64,000 nt of DNA from Polytrichum commune (GCA_950295325.1 OX485806.1:7070001-7134000); one strand, 5' to 3'; shown: positions 48,183 to 60,544, counted from the first letter of the stretch. The notes: generated by a model not told the origin, from the sequence alone. Numbers and translations are program-made.

Positions 48183-49514
48183 AAAAATATTGTAGTTGTA
48201 GATGAATTGGTTGAGGTTGAGGAACACTGGTTCAAGTTCAAGACTTCAAGAAAACTACTGGTACGTTTAGAGAAGTTTGTGGAATGTGCTTTAGATTCTT
48301 GAAGAAAAACCGAAAGATCACACTTGGTGACACTAGGATTGGACTTGACTTGGAGTAACTGGTTGGACTTGGAGACACTAGGATTTTGACTGGTTACCCC
48401 CAAAAGTCTCCCCGGACACTACTTGAGCTCAAGTGGTGTGAGGCAACTCCATGGGAATAACCTGTGTAAGTTAAGGGGGTTGTTTACACCATGGACCATG
48501 AAGTCGTCCCAAGGCCCTGTAGAATATGTGATTGGCTGTTGAACTCGTCCCAGGACCACTTTGGTTTCCACCAAGGGAAAAACGTTAGAGTGGCCATGGA
48601 GTTCAAGGTCCCCAAAAGACATATTTTAAGGCCTACATTATCCACTCACACAGTCCAATGGGCTTTGCAGTGGGAGAGGAAAAAGAGGTGTTCTAGTAGA
48701 AAAAGGCAAGGGCCCATGACACAGAAATGTGGTTACACTGAATTTTTTTTTTTGGGGGGGGGGGGGAAGAGAAGATGAAGACAAGAGAAGACAAGAGAAT
48801 GGTCAAACTTTATTTTTATTTCCAAAACTTCCCTTTTTGAACATACATTTTAAAAAATCAGCACATTCATTGTTTGGTGCATGGACATTCCTCTTGGTCC
48901 ACATTCGGTGAAAGGCCCAAAAGCTTTGTACATTGGTTTTTTAAGAAACTGGACCATGGAAGTTGGACCGTCAAGTCGGGACCATGGGAAAAAGGCCATC
49001 TTCCATGGTCCATGGGTAAGTTGAAGCGGCCCTAAGTCACTCTCCCGTAGGCATTCACTGAATCCCCCGCGGCCCAACGATGAGATTGATGTGGCCAATT
49101 GGCAATCCATTGTGGTGTCTGTCTGTGTGTGTGTGTCTGTCTTTCAAAAAGTGAATGGGAAACCAATTTGGGGCATTTATTACTGGCAGTTTTTCTGAAC
49201 CATTGGTGGTACTAACTATCATCACTCTGGAGAGTTATCTCATGGCTGGCTGGCAGGGCAGGGCAGGCCACTGGTGACCGCAGTAATAAGTTAAGTGCTT
49301 CATACCCAAGATAACTTATGTGCCTGTCAATCCGCCCATTGGGGAGGAGCAAAGATTCCGTGGATTCCCCATTCACTGCAGGCATTTCGAAATTCAGGCC
49401 AAATTCATCCAAGGACGAGAGCAGAATTAGGTCAGGAAACTGCGTCCGACTGTATGATTAGCAGAGGCACTAGGTATGTATGTGTGTGTATCAGAGCCCA
49501 ACATTTTCCTTTTT

Positions 49515-49790
49515 AATTGCACCCATACCCAGACCATGCCCATCAGCAGTGACCTATGCCCACCCATGCCCACCCATAGCATGACATGTGCGCACCCATG
49601 CCCACCCATGCTATTCAAATTGCGTCCATGTATTCAAAAATTGTGTAATGTGTATTGTGTAATTGTGTAATGTGTCTTGTATGATTGTGTAATTGTGCCC
49701 CACCCATGCCCACCCATGCCCACCCATGAACAATAATATTGCACCCATGCCCACCCAAAACCCATGGGCATGGGTGGGTATGGGCATGGA
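49515..49790. repeat. CCCATGCCCA minisatellite with terminal palindrome
   Basis: Interrupted runs of the decamer-like unit CCCACCCATG (49,520-49,760) end in an inverted block, GGGCATGGGTGGGTATGGGC. The 3' end can therefore fold back on the array. (TGTGTAAT)-like units sit in the middle. Confidence 0.75.
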
Positions 49791-49814
49791 CACCCAATGT
49801 AGGGCTCTGGTGTG

Positions 49815-49920
49815 TATGTAGAAGAAGAAGAAGAAACTTCGATCCCCGAGGGGACCGACGTGAATGAAGTGTTTGTTCGTTCCTCCCCTGTAGAAATTTG
49901 TAGAGCCTGTGTGAAGTCAC
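49815..49920 (-). repeat. Hairpin-bearing repeat (family H), inverted copy
   Basis: Reverse complement matches 60,640-60,715: CACTTCATTCACGTCGGTC is shared exactly, followed by a hairpin CGGTCCC-CTCG-GGGATCG, GAAGTTT and a pyrimidine tract. Confidence 0.7.
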
Positions 49921-50889
49921 CCATTCAGAAGACAGTGTACTGAACTATTTGCATAGTTTGATCATGGTTTTTTTCTCTCTCCTAAATCAACATCACAGAT
50001 CCCAAATTAGTTAAGTAGGATAGAATTGGATTAAAGTGACTCTAAACCCTTGTGCAAATTGGATGAATTGCCACTCATCCACGGGGTTGGGGCAAACTAA
50101 CATGTACACTGGTTACTTGGAGGTAAAGGTTTAAGCATGCAACAAGGAACGAGTGTATGGGTTGGTTCGCCCAAATTTCATCCATGGTGGATGAGTTTAC
50201 ATAGACGCAACCCCCCCCCCCCCCCTCCTTTTCTTGCCTTATGACATGATAGAGGAGGGTATCTTGAGTTGTTGATGCCCGGATTGGGAAGAGGATGCAG
50301 AATAGATGGAAGACAACACAAATTGTGGCTCACAATCATTTCAACTACGAAGGGGCTTTGGTAACGAGTATTGGAAGGAAGGAAGGAGGGGAAATCTCTC
50401 TCTCTCAGGCACATAACATCTTTGACATGGTAAAGCTTTAGTGTTGATGAGATGACCTCCTACATGCCGAACTTTAACCTAATCACGAGAGGGTTTGAAG
50501 CTAATCACGAGAGGATCTTCTTAGAGTTTGTTTCTCTTTGCAAAAAAAAATTATTATCCATTATTACTCCTCCTAAACAAATGCAAACTCTCTTATTTTA
50601 TTGGTTATAGATGCCTCAATCGTACACACTCAGCATGTGTCTTGGAACCAACACTTAATGAGCTAATTACACACTAACTTGGTTTTAAATATCCTCACCA
50701 AGTGCCTTATATCCAACACCCTAGCCAACCAATCATAGCATAGGAAGAGAAGGAATTTTCTTGTCCTTGAAACCATGCTTTAGATTCAAAAGCAAGCAAT
50801 GCATTGATGCTAAATTTCTACCATATCAAGCTTAGTGGGTTTTGTTTAGCATGGTGTTCCATTGCCCATGTAGAATTATTCTTCGTACT

Positions 50890-52437
50890 CAACTAGAAGG
50901 ATGAAGACAGAACATCAAGAAGATGTGCATTAACCATAAGCAGAACAATTAGCTCATCAACTCCTCGTCTATCCACACCATACCTTGGGAATGTTTCCTC
51001 GCATGTGTATTGTGGTCTAGTACTCCAGATAAACAATTCCCAACGCATCCATGATATCATACGCATGGTAGCGCTTCTCAAACCATCACATACCTATGAG
51101 GCAACCATGGCATATTGGTGTCACACAGACAACACACTACTATAAATGTTCAAGGGTGACCTCCATAGGGCAAGTTCTTTGTCACTCTCATTTTCATCAA
51201 AAGGCTCAAGCTTGCAACCTTCATGGCAAGGTTATGAGAATCGGTATTCAAGTCTCAAACCCACTTTTTAGTTACAGGGGGTATTTGGTAGAGGTCCTTG
51301 AATGGCCTAAACACTTCTTAGTTGTATGCACATTGTGGGTTGATGCACCAAGCCTAAAGATCCAATTGGCAAATTTCTATGGCTTCAACCATATATGCTA
51401 CAAAGCACTTCCAATTTTGATTGAACATCATGAGGTAATCCAATACATTCATCATAGGGGGATGCATGACAAACATAGTAGAGTTTGCAAATCACATAGC
51501 TCCAAATTCTTCATGGCACGGTCGTTTGAGTTCTTATTTGCATGCATCTTCAAAACAAGAACTCGGTACTCACCCAAAACTCTTTTGGCAGGTTGTAACA
51601 TGCTTATCCACCGAGTCTCAACAATGCTCATAAACCCCCCCCCCCTCTCTTGTTTCCACAATGTCGGCCACTTCTGCCAACTCTTCGCAACGCTTATGAC
51701 TATGGCTAAAGTACCCATAAAGATATTGAAGAATGTATATTTTTTTCTACATAATGATAACCTTCTAAAGAGTCTAGATAGCTAGGTTAGTAAAACGAGA
51801 CATGCAATGGACGCCTATGACAAAGGGGTAGTCTTTGTTTTTCAATTGCACGGTTAACCCTTGCGCATGCCTTGCAAAACACTCACACCATCAACGCTGA
51901 AATTCACAACCTTGATGTCCAACTCATCTTAGCTAATTAGATCCGCAATGTCAATGATGAAATCTACAATCTCGAGCTTCATGTTGTCTAAAGTTACCCT
52001 CTTCAATACTACAAGCAAAGAAAGTTGATCCCAATCTTGCATGACATAAGCATGCACACTTATCCAAGACCAAGAATATGATGTAGTAACCTCATCAACG
52101 ACAATGCCATTTCCAACAAAACCTCATTCAAACAATTGACCATTCCCCAACCAGTCGATATAAACCATTGTTTTTGAGGATGTTGAGGTAGACATAGAAA
52201 ATCAAGAACTTTACTCATAGCTAGCAAATCACTCATGGGACAACCATCATGGTGCATGATGAATATAACGGCGAACTGGACAATTATTTCTTTCTTTTTG
52301 AGAGTCCCCACATATGCCAATTGCTCAATGACAGTGTCCTTGTTCAAGAGGCAAGGAACAACGTTTTGATTTTTGCTTGAACAAACAAACACACTCCCTA
52401 CTAATAAACCACTGCCCTTTAACACACACACACACAC
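50890..52437 (-). pseudogene. Degenerate hAT-like transposase
   Basis: Read on the minus strand from high to low. At 52,437-52,060, IVQFAVIFIMHHDGCPMSDL and WFISTGWGMVNCL resemble the N-terminal part of a plant/animal hAT-derived family. At about 52,060-51,840, WISVHAYVMQDWDQLSLLV and NFSVDGVSVLQGMRKG resemble its catalytic-core start. At 51,718-51,452, ETRWISMLQPAKRVLGEYRV matches the well-conserved TRWxSMLxPxKR block of that family. The pieces lie in different frames with stops between them (for example after ADLIS), so no transposase is made. Ends and target duplication were not found. The assignment rests on remembered family motifs. Confidence 0.6.
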
Positions 52438-52439
52438 CC

Positions 52440-54290
52440 AAAATGTGTGATCTTAGCCTTTCTTCTACCAACATGCTTCCACAACGTATCGCGTTTCGGC
52501 ACTAAGAGTTTGTTGTGGCCTTTGATTTTGGTGCAGATTAGGCAACGGACTTGGTGGACCTTCCCATTGTCGCCTAGTCCAAACTCAGCCTAGGACAACT
52601 TTGTTGCCCATGTATAAGTGGAGCATCCTATTCCTCTCATACCTTTGTCTCCTCTCTCTAGTTTCGGCTATTGCCATAGTTGGATCAAGTTAGATAGGAA
52701 CATTAAGGCCCTTAGGAAGAGGAGCAAAGGGACCAACCACATGTGGAAAAAAATGCCAATGCTTGTAATTGGTGGACACTCTAAGAGGGGGAGCCATATT
52801 TAAGAATTGGCAAGCAAGTTACACATATGCAACATGCAAAGAATTGACAAGCAACTCACACAACAAGCACATTAGAGGAATTGAAGTTGGGAAGGAGAGG
52901 TGAAGAGGAGATTTATACCTACACTTATCTTGTAGCTCGCCATTCCCCTACAAGTTCCAATGAATCTCAATCGACAATTCTCATCCATTTGCTCATCCCG
53001 TTTGCCATTACATTGCAAAATGCACATACGAATACCATAGGCTAGCAATAAACACATCGAAGAAAAAATAAACGGCGAGGAGATGAATGTTTCATCCAAC
53101 AAATGGCAACTTGAAATAGTGTGGTGAGGCTTGGATTGGCGATGGGTTCGTTGGTGTAGTGGGCTCGTGCAAGCAATCTGAGGCCACATCCGCTTGAGAG
53201 GGTCGGCAATTTGCACCAATTGAGTGTCAGATGTGGTTGCTCGACAAGACCGGGGGTGGCAAATCCACTAACCCTAATCATCGCAAATGATGGCAATACC
53301 CAAAATGTTGGGCAAGGCAACTAGTTATCTAGAGCAAGGGTTGGATAAGCAATCGGCTACATACCCTCGTTTCTTACCTCTGTTTTAACACATGGGGGTC
53401 GATACCTAAAAACACATCTAAATATTTGACAAAATTTCGCCAGAAAGAGATACAATGCTCCCATGTAAGTGCTACTAAATTTCCTTCGCGAAGATGGGTT
53501 CCACCTAATTCCGACACCTACCCTCCCTCATTGGCTTACTGCATTGGGAACTTTGGGCACCCTAGGACCTTTTTTTTTTAATGTGCTCCCTAGAGCTCGA
53601 TGAAAGGGCACTCCCTCATAAACATGACATGTTACCTTAGGTGGGCCCAAATTGAAGAAGATGAGAATAGCTAGCTGGCATATACGAACCCCACCCCACC
53701 ATATTCCATCTACATTCGATCAAATTTGTCCTTATTCCACTAGAATGTGGTGGACAAGCGGCCTACATGGAAGCTCACCATTAGCACCCTCTACCTTTAG
53801 TACTTCTACCTACACAGCAGCCACTCCAGTGAATTGTACCCCATCAGCTTCACTGTGCATTGCCAGGTATTAATTGATAAGTGCGATGGAAGCGGCCTTT
53901 CAAGGCTCTAGAGCTTTCCATGGCTCCTGCAAAGAGGTTACTTGCAGGCAGGCCACTCAATTAGGACATCACACACTAATTAAGTCTAACACATGTACAC
54001 ATAACGTCAGCATACCTAGAAATGACAAAAGAAGCACTAAGCGCGGTTTCTGTTATTAGAATGTTCGCTTTATTTTGTTTTGTTTTCCCAAGTTCAAGAG
54101 GATTTCAAATCATTAGAGGAACACATCGTTTGGATAGTGTATGCAAAAGTCGTAAGAGTTTAAGGTTTTGATTTGTAGGTGACTTAAAGCTGACATATTA
54201 CACCAACCTTGCCCAACATTGATCTTAAAACTAGCAGTATGCATTAGAATTATGTATTTAGGGGTTTCAAAAGTATGTTAATGGTGCATA
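52440..54290. other. Unassigned, possible remnant of the transposase 5' side
   Basis: No recognisable domain. The ORFs are short. Some of this may be the upstream flank of the dead hAT-like element. Confidence 0.35.
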
Positions 54291-55890
54291 GTGTTGGCTT
54301 TGGGTGTGCTTACTTGAATTATTTTGAGTGTCGTTGGGGACGGTATGGTCTTTTCTCATTCTCCATTATGATGGATGCAAATTTTGGTTAGGTGATACCA
54401 CTTGTACAAGTAGGTCGGGAGTGTAATTATGGTAGACTTTGAACCATAATATGCATATGTTGTCTTTGTATTATGGTACACTATACACTTTGTTTACAAT
54501 TGTTCATGTCAAATATGGTTTTGCATCAAGCATTTATCACATAACAATGATAGAATAATGAATTTTTGCACTGAAAAGGTATTGGCAAACTTGCGCTTCG
54601 TGAATCGTGTCCTGCCCACATGCAAGACATTTGATTAGGATATGACACATAAGTCTAGTTGTTCGGTGTCATTGGAGACCATGTGGTTTTCCCTTTGTTC
54701 TTCATTGCTACGGAGGTAAAAAAATGTCGATGTTGACAATAGTGATCAGGTGATATAGCATTTACAGTGTGTCAAGAGTGCAATTATGGTAAACTTAAAT
54801 TGAGCCCTGGCATGTTGTTATAGTATCGTGGTACATTATAGGTTTCATTTGCACTTGTCCATGTTAAAGTGCGTATTGCACATTTAACTTTCATCACGTA
54901 AATAACTCACATAAAAATGAAAATAAATAATAAATAAAACACACACACACACACATTTTGGATGTGACACACTGGTCTAGTTTTAGGTGTTGTTGCAAAC
55001 AATATGGCCTTCCAACATTCTCCATTCTTGTGAATGCATATTTTGATCATGGTGATAATGATCATGTCTTACAACATTTACATTGTATCCTAAATGAAGA
55101 TTTAATATTTCCCAAGCCACATTTTTGGGGTTTTCTTTTATATTGTGATACACTAGAATTTTTTTTTACATAATCAGTGTCAAATTTGCCAATTTTGCAT
55201 TAATTCGATTAATCACATAATTTATGCGCATGAATGACGCAATCTAGAATGTGACACAATTAAGTCTGGTTGTTTGGTGTCTTCCCAATGTCATTGGGAA
55301 TGTCTTGCTTTTCTTGGCATTCTCCATCGCCATGAGTGAAAATTTTGATCATAATGATAAAGCATTTACACTATATCGTGAGTGCAATAATGGAATCGTG
55401 TTATGTTTTGGGAATTGTTAAATCGACCACATACTAGTTAAAACCATCACAATCATGTGTCGACTAGGCTTCAACTTGTCATCCTGGTTGACTGAGTTTA
55501 TCCATTCTAACACAAAGCTAATACTTTGCTCCTCTACATGTGTGTGATGAAAAATATAATTTTGACATATCATGTGACCACGCAATGCGTTTGTGAGGTC
55601 GTTCTAACACACCACGTGGTCAATTCAACAAGTCCCTATGTTTTTTTCTTGTGTTACACTTGTATGTGTTGCATCATAGTTTGAATTGGTTGTATTTTAT
55701 CACATAAGTCAATTGCATGCATGACATGCATGTAGGACGTGACAAACTAGTGATGTTGGAGATGATATGGCCTCCTTTTCATTCTCTATCACCATGGAAA
55801 GCATATTATAATCATGCCAATCATGTGAAATTACATTCACATTGTGTTGGGAGTGCAATAATGTAAACCTTTGAACCCATAGTATGTTTG
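54290..55890. repeat. Five diverged tandem units of about 310-460 bp
   Basis: Each unit has a GTGACACAxxxxAGTCTAGTTG-like start (about 54,635, 54,965 and 55,250), a GGTGTC(A/G)TTGG block, CATTCTCCAT at about 54,358, 55,016, 55,320 and 55,776 (variant TTCTTCATT at 54,698), and a GAGTGCAATAATGG(T) block. Unit spacing is uneven, so this is an old satellite-like array. Confidence 0.65.
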
Positions 55891-56344
55891 ATCTTTGTAT
55901 CGTGGTGAGTACGCAAAAGGAAAAAGAAAACAATTACAATCCTCATGCCGAACCCTACTTCTGTGTTGATTATGATGCGCTTTACTAATGTGACAAAAGC
56001 AAATGATTGTTAAACAAAATATACATTGCACGGAAACATTTTCTTGATCAAGGGACTTTGTTCATGCATTTTAATACCATAATAAGCTCCAACCATAGCT
56101 GCAACATTCCAAAATCAATTGCCTCCAAATTGCCATCCACTTGAATTAGGGTACAAGAACCCCAAGACATGGAAAATTTGGATTCTAGTGTACTAAACCG
56201 TAGTTCAATCATCATCCACAAGAAAAGCATTGTGATGTCCTTGCACTTCATTTGCAAGTTCTCATCATGAATCAAGACATGTGATATGTTCTCATGACTT
56301 TCAAGTTCAACCTCAAAATGAGAGATCATAAATGATCATATGTT

Positions 56345-57780
56345 CATGGATTCATAGAGGAATGCAACCTCGAAAAAGATATCCTCACAAACAAACAAGC
56401 CTTACAAATACAAGCCTTAGAATCCAACATATACGACCAAAATGGAAGATACATATCTATTATTACTACTGAAAGACTACATTGGTTATGGAATAATTCT
56501 CCCACAACAACCTCCCACAACTAGCCAACTTCTTACAACCACCACCGAAAATTATTTTGGCTCATACAAAGATATATAACCATACTCCCAAGAAAAAACC
56601 AAAAAAACATCCAACCCATCAACCAACATCACACTACACACTGGAATCACAAAATTGTTAATAAATTCCTTCGAAATCACACACTCATACTACTCATCCC
56701 TCCTTACTTACCCCATGCAACTCACGCACTATAACTCACCCCATAGTCGAGACATCCTATTTGGCTCTATGGGACATGCTAAATCCTCCAAATGGTATGG
56801 TGTAGGCCTAGCATACCCCATTGATCACAACACGACTTTAGAAGCTATTCATTGGGCTAGAATGGCAGCCAAAGAAGACGCCCACACATTAACTATCCTA
56901 ATCATCAACCACAAAGATTGGACACCACAACAACTCCCAATCACCAAACATGTTGACATACACACAATAATGATCGTACCACCACACACTATAAACTAAG
57001 ACCCCACAGTGGAATGGCCAAAATACTACCGGTATATAAAACAATCACTCACATCCATAATATGCATATATAACGAATCAAACCCCACAAGAACTCTAAT
57101 ATGTCATTCAAAAAATACATAATTTCCACGCAGATACCCACCCTATCAAACCTACCCCAACACATTACCACATCAAATTCTCCAACACATGGAAAAACAC
57201 CCCCATGGTAGACACACCCCCAAAAAATACCCTCACGACATCATACCAACCAAATACAACCACATCCATCCTCTTAAATTCCACCCACAACAAACTCAAA
57301 CGGATCCTTTATTCCACCCACCAAAAACTTTGAAGGCAAAAGTGAAGGCCATATCACATGATCAAGGATCTATAGCCCTAACAACAACATCCAAATATCA
57401 GAAAGACTACCAAGGTACCAATACATCCTAAGAGCATAGCTTAATGCGCTACTCATTGCTATCAAAACCATCCAGCTAGACATGCACATATTTACAAACA
57501 ACCTTAATAGCATATTTATCATTAACAACCACATACAACATCCATCATCGCAACACCATCACCCGGATAAATTACTTATAGCAACAATGTACACCAAATA
57601 TACTAGACCCCGCACAAAATCCACATACACAAAGTAAGAGCACATTTGGGCATCACTGGGAATGCAATAGCTGACACGCTAGCAAACGGAGCCATCTGCA
57701 ACCTTTCATACATTCATAGACAAAAAAAACACATGAATTGAGAATCCTCTGCAACCAAAAACAAATTCCCATACATTGAC
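56345..57780 (+). mobile_element. Retroelement ORF, copy 1 (frameshifted)
   Basis: Same protein as copy 2, but scattered over frames. NIYDQNGRY and ERLHWLWNN (about 56,423-56,492) match copy 2's HIYEDNGRH and TRLLWLWKQ. The open stretch 56,655-56,999 covers the PCIF1-like region (FGSMGHAKSSKWYGVG, AIHWARMAAKED). 57,480-57,590 gives the RNase H strand IFTNNLN and HHPDKLLIATM. 57,631-57,720 gives the RNase H end KVRAHLGITGNAIADTLA. The YTDGS region was not found. It lacks the zinc finger and tail. Stops and frameshifts make it a dead copy, older than copy 2. Confidence 0.8.
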
Positions 57781-57821
57781 AAATGACTATCAAACAATCA
57801 AATAGACCACAAACTCTTTAA

Positions 57822-60146
57822 TTGCTTTGGAAATTAGTCGTATATACTAGTCGTCATAACACCGAACTACTTACCCAATATTATACAAAAAGACAACACA
57901 AACACTTCTCAAACATCATCAATGCATACTTCTCCATAGAACAACAACGAGACACTAGATACGTTATCCCTGCCATAATTATCCCATTGGCACATATCTC
58001 CATCAATGAATGTAACCCAGAGAGTGACATCGAAACAAATACTAACACTATCCAAACACAATTCGACGTCGCTCACATATATGAAGATAACGGTCGGCAC
58101 CTCATTACCATCTCAAAAACTAGATTATTGTGGTTATGGAAACAATATCATCAAGCTAAAGATACCCCACATAGTCTAGAACCACCTACCCAATCATTTG
58201 AAACAGAAATTGTGTGGCTATACCAAAGGTATAAATACCGTATTCCAAAAAACGATCCACTTAAACGTGCCCAATACACAATACCAACTCCAATACTAGA
58301 CTTCCTAATAACATCCTTCAATATCAACCATTCATACTTCTCATCCCCAGTTACTTGCCCCATACAATTCACCCAATTCCACTCACCATTCTCCAGGGAT
58401 AGAATATTTGGATCCCTAGGAAAAGCGTTTGACCAAAAATGGAAGGGAATTGGTTACGCCCACCCCCATAACGCAACAGATTTACAACAAGCCATCCATT
58501 GGGCCCGCATTGCGGCCAAAAACGATCCAAATACAATCACTATACTTATTTCAAAAGACATGGATTGGTACCACAATTTTAACCCATATACTGGCCCATT
58601 CTCGGACACACACATCATTACCCACTTTGCAGCAGACACCATTATATACGAAGAACCCACAATTCCCCCCGAACTCAATATCACGAGAAAAGAATTATCA
58701 ACATTACGAATATTCTGTATCCACCACCAAAACAATCACATCGGTACCTACGAACAAATGAATCAACTCACCAACATAGCAAATAACCTCCAAATATTAC
58801 AAATTCACACACAAATTGCACCACCCACCCCCGTGAATACCGCCGTTAACCCTAGCAAAAAATGGGCTAAATCTAACTACCCAAACACACCCGTAAATAA
58901 TAACACACCTATTCCACAACTCCCAGATTACCAAACTAACTTACTACTAAAATTCCACCCTCAATTCAGCTACTACACAGACGGCTCTTTCATGAAACCC
59001 AAAGAAATTAACCCTGGAGTATGGAGAAGAGAAAGAGCCGGCTATGGAATCTATAGCCCCAAGGGCCTTAACATCTCCAAAAGACTATATGGACACCAAA
59101 ACATACTACGAGTAGAAATGATAGCAATACATGAAACACTAACAACCAGTAATACACTATACCCAAATGAACCCGCATACATATTTACCAACAGTCTAAA
59201 TGTATTACACTTACTCAACACACAAATTAAACACCCCGCACTTCACAATAGCCACCCCGACCAAATTACCCTCGCCACCATGGTACAACTACTTCAAAAC
59301 CGGACACAACCAATCACACTATACAAAGTTAGAGCACACGTCAACATTGACGGCAACGAACAGGCAGACAAATTGGCAAAAGAAGGGCTAGAACTAGAGC
59401 ACAGAATTGCCATTCATCCATATGAGCATGCTCATGCCACCCCATACTACTACCAAAAGGACATTTGGGCCTCAATGACGGACGTTCATGATAAAGGCCC
59501 CGTTAGATTCCTAGAAAAACAAATTATTAAATACGATAGGGAAAACAACTTGGAAAACATGGCCACACAAACCCCCAACACTTACAAATGGACAGGAAAT
59601 GCAGATATAGATAAAGAACTTTCTAACGAATTCTGGGAAAACCCGGAAGTCACGGATAAACAAAAATCATGCCTCATCAAATTCCGAACAGGAACCTATA
59701 TGGGCAATGCTCGAAAACAATTGTTCTTCGGTAGACAAACATATCCCTCTATTACATGCCCCATTTGCACCTCATACGAACCGGACACGTGGTTACATGT
59801 GCTACTTACGTGTAAACAACAACATATACATTCACTCCACGTCAAAAGACACAACAAAGCAGTATGGGAAATTAGGAAACTACTAATCTCATCTGAGAAA
59901 TCTAGATGTTATACTCTCATGAATGCTGGCACTTTCAATAATACACCCCAGGAAAACACTGTTCCCAACTGGCTACTCCCTTGCACATGCGGTACACAAA
60001 GATGCCATTGTAACTCCAGATTTAGACCTGACATCCTCTGTGTTAGAGGATTACCATACCAAAATGACCCCCCCACAGACTTGGACCCCAACCTCACCAT
60101 ACAATTCCTCGAATTTACATACTGTAATGATAGATTCTCTCCATAA
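57822..60146 (+). CDS. Retroelement protein: PCIF1-like + RNase H + zinc finger, copy 2
   Basis: An open frame of 774 codons; the first codon is TTG and no early ATG exists, so the true start is unknown or lost. Residues 163-250 resemble the PCIF1-type region (HSYFSSPVTCPIQFTQFHSP, FGSLG, AIHWARIAAK). Where PCIF1 enzymes have NPPF, this reads HPHN. RNase H1 follows: YTDGS with D387, E432, FTNSLN with N457 in place of the catalytic Asp, and RAHVNIDGNEQADKLA with H506 and D516. A zinc finger C646-x2-C649-x9-H659-x4-C664 and a Cys cluster CTCGTQRCHC (721-730) complete it. RNase H would remove RNA from the RNA-DNA hybrid during retrotransposition. No reverse transcriptase or endonuclease is present, so this is a 5'-truncated LINE-like ORF. 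The A/C-rich, G-poor sequence differs sharply from the surroundings. Confidence 0.8.
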   Translation: MLWKLVVYTSRHNTELLTQYYTKRQHKHFSNIINAYFSIEQQRDTRYVIPAIIIPLAHISINECNPESDIETNTNTIQTQFDVAHIYEDNGRHLITISKTRLLWLWKQYHQAKDTPHSLEPPTQSFETEIVWLYQRYKYRIPKNDPLKRAQYTIPTPILDFLITSFNINHSYFSSPVTCPIQFTQFHSPFSRDRIFGSLGKAFDQKWKGIGYAHPHNATDLQQAIHWARIAAKNDPNTITILISKDMDWYHNFNPYTGPFSDTHIITHFAADTIIYEEPTIPPELNITRKELSTLRIFCIHHQNNHIGTYEQMNQLTNIANNLQILQIHTQIAPPTPVNTAVNPSKKWAKSNYPNTPVNNNTPIPQLPDYQTNLLLKFHPQFSYYTDGSFMKPKEINPGVWRRERAGYGIYSPKGLNISKRLYGHQNILRVEMIAIHETLTTSNTLYPNEPAYIFTNSLNVLHLLNTQIKHPALHNSHPDQITLATMVQLLQNRTQPITLYKVRAHVNIDGNEQADKLAKEGLELEHRIAIHPYEHAHATPYYYQKDIWASMTDVHDKGPVRFLEKQIIKYDRENNLENMATQTPNTYKWTGNADIDKELSNEFWENPEVTDKQKSCLIKFRTGTYMGNARKQLFFGRQTYPSITCPICTSYEPDTWLHVLLTCKQQHIHSLHVKRHNKAVWEIRKLLISSEKSRCYTLMNAGTFNNTPQENTVPNWLLPCTCGTQRCHCNSRFRPDILCVRGLPYQNDPPTDLDPNLTIQFLEFTYCNDRFSP

Positions 60147-60535
60147 ACACTCGAAGCAAAAAATAACAAGTACAAACCATTAATTGATAGTATTGCTGCT
60201 AGAGGATGGAAAGTTGACCCCCTTATTATAATCACCGCTGGCGCTAGAGCCACTACACACATTCCTTCAATGAAATCACTCGAAAATAAATTTAAAATAC
60301 CTATGTCTACCATTAAAAATACCTTTAAAAACATCAATACTATCGCTATAAAATATGCCATGACTATCCTCCTACACAAAAGAAGAATAGAAAACCATCA
60401 ACCACTACCCCAAACACTAGACCCCCCTTAGATAAAGCCATAAAACCTTAACAACTAAGCTACTCCACCCCATCCACTAACAAAGAACTAGAAACATGGC
60501 GACCCAAATCATACTAACAACCCCCCCCCCCCTAA
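60147..60535 (+). mobile_element. Copy 2 readthrough tail and 3' UTR
   Basis: The frame of the 774-codon ORF continues after the TAA (60,144-60,146) for 94 codons to TAG at 60,429-60,431. It gives YKPLIDSIAARGWKVDPLII and an RRIENHQPLP end that align with copy 3's tail. The stop therefore interrupts an ancestral longer protein. About 100 bp of A/C-rich 3' UTR with a C-run follow. Confidence 0.8.
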
Positions 60536-60544
60536 TAACTAACC

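Noticed and set aside
51096-51785. 229-codon plus-strand ORF
   Set aside because: No recognisable domain; it is antisense to the region that shows hAT-like transposase motifs on the minus strand.
57189-57431. Separate 80-codon ORF between retroelement fragments
   Set aside because: It lies inside frameshifted copy 1, in a stretch where no recognisable domain survives; not an independent gene.
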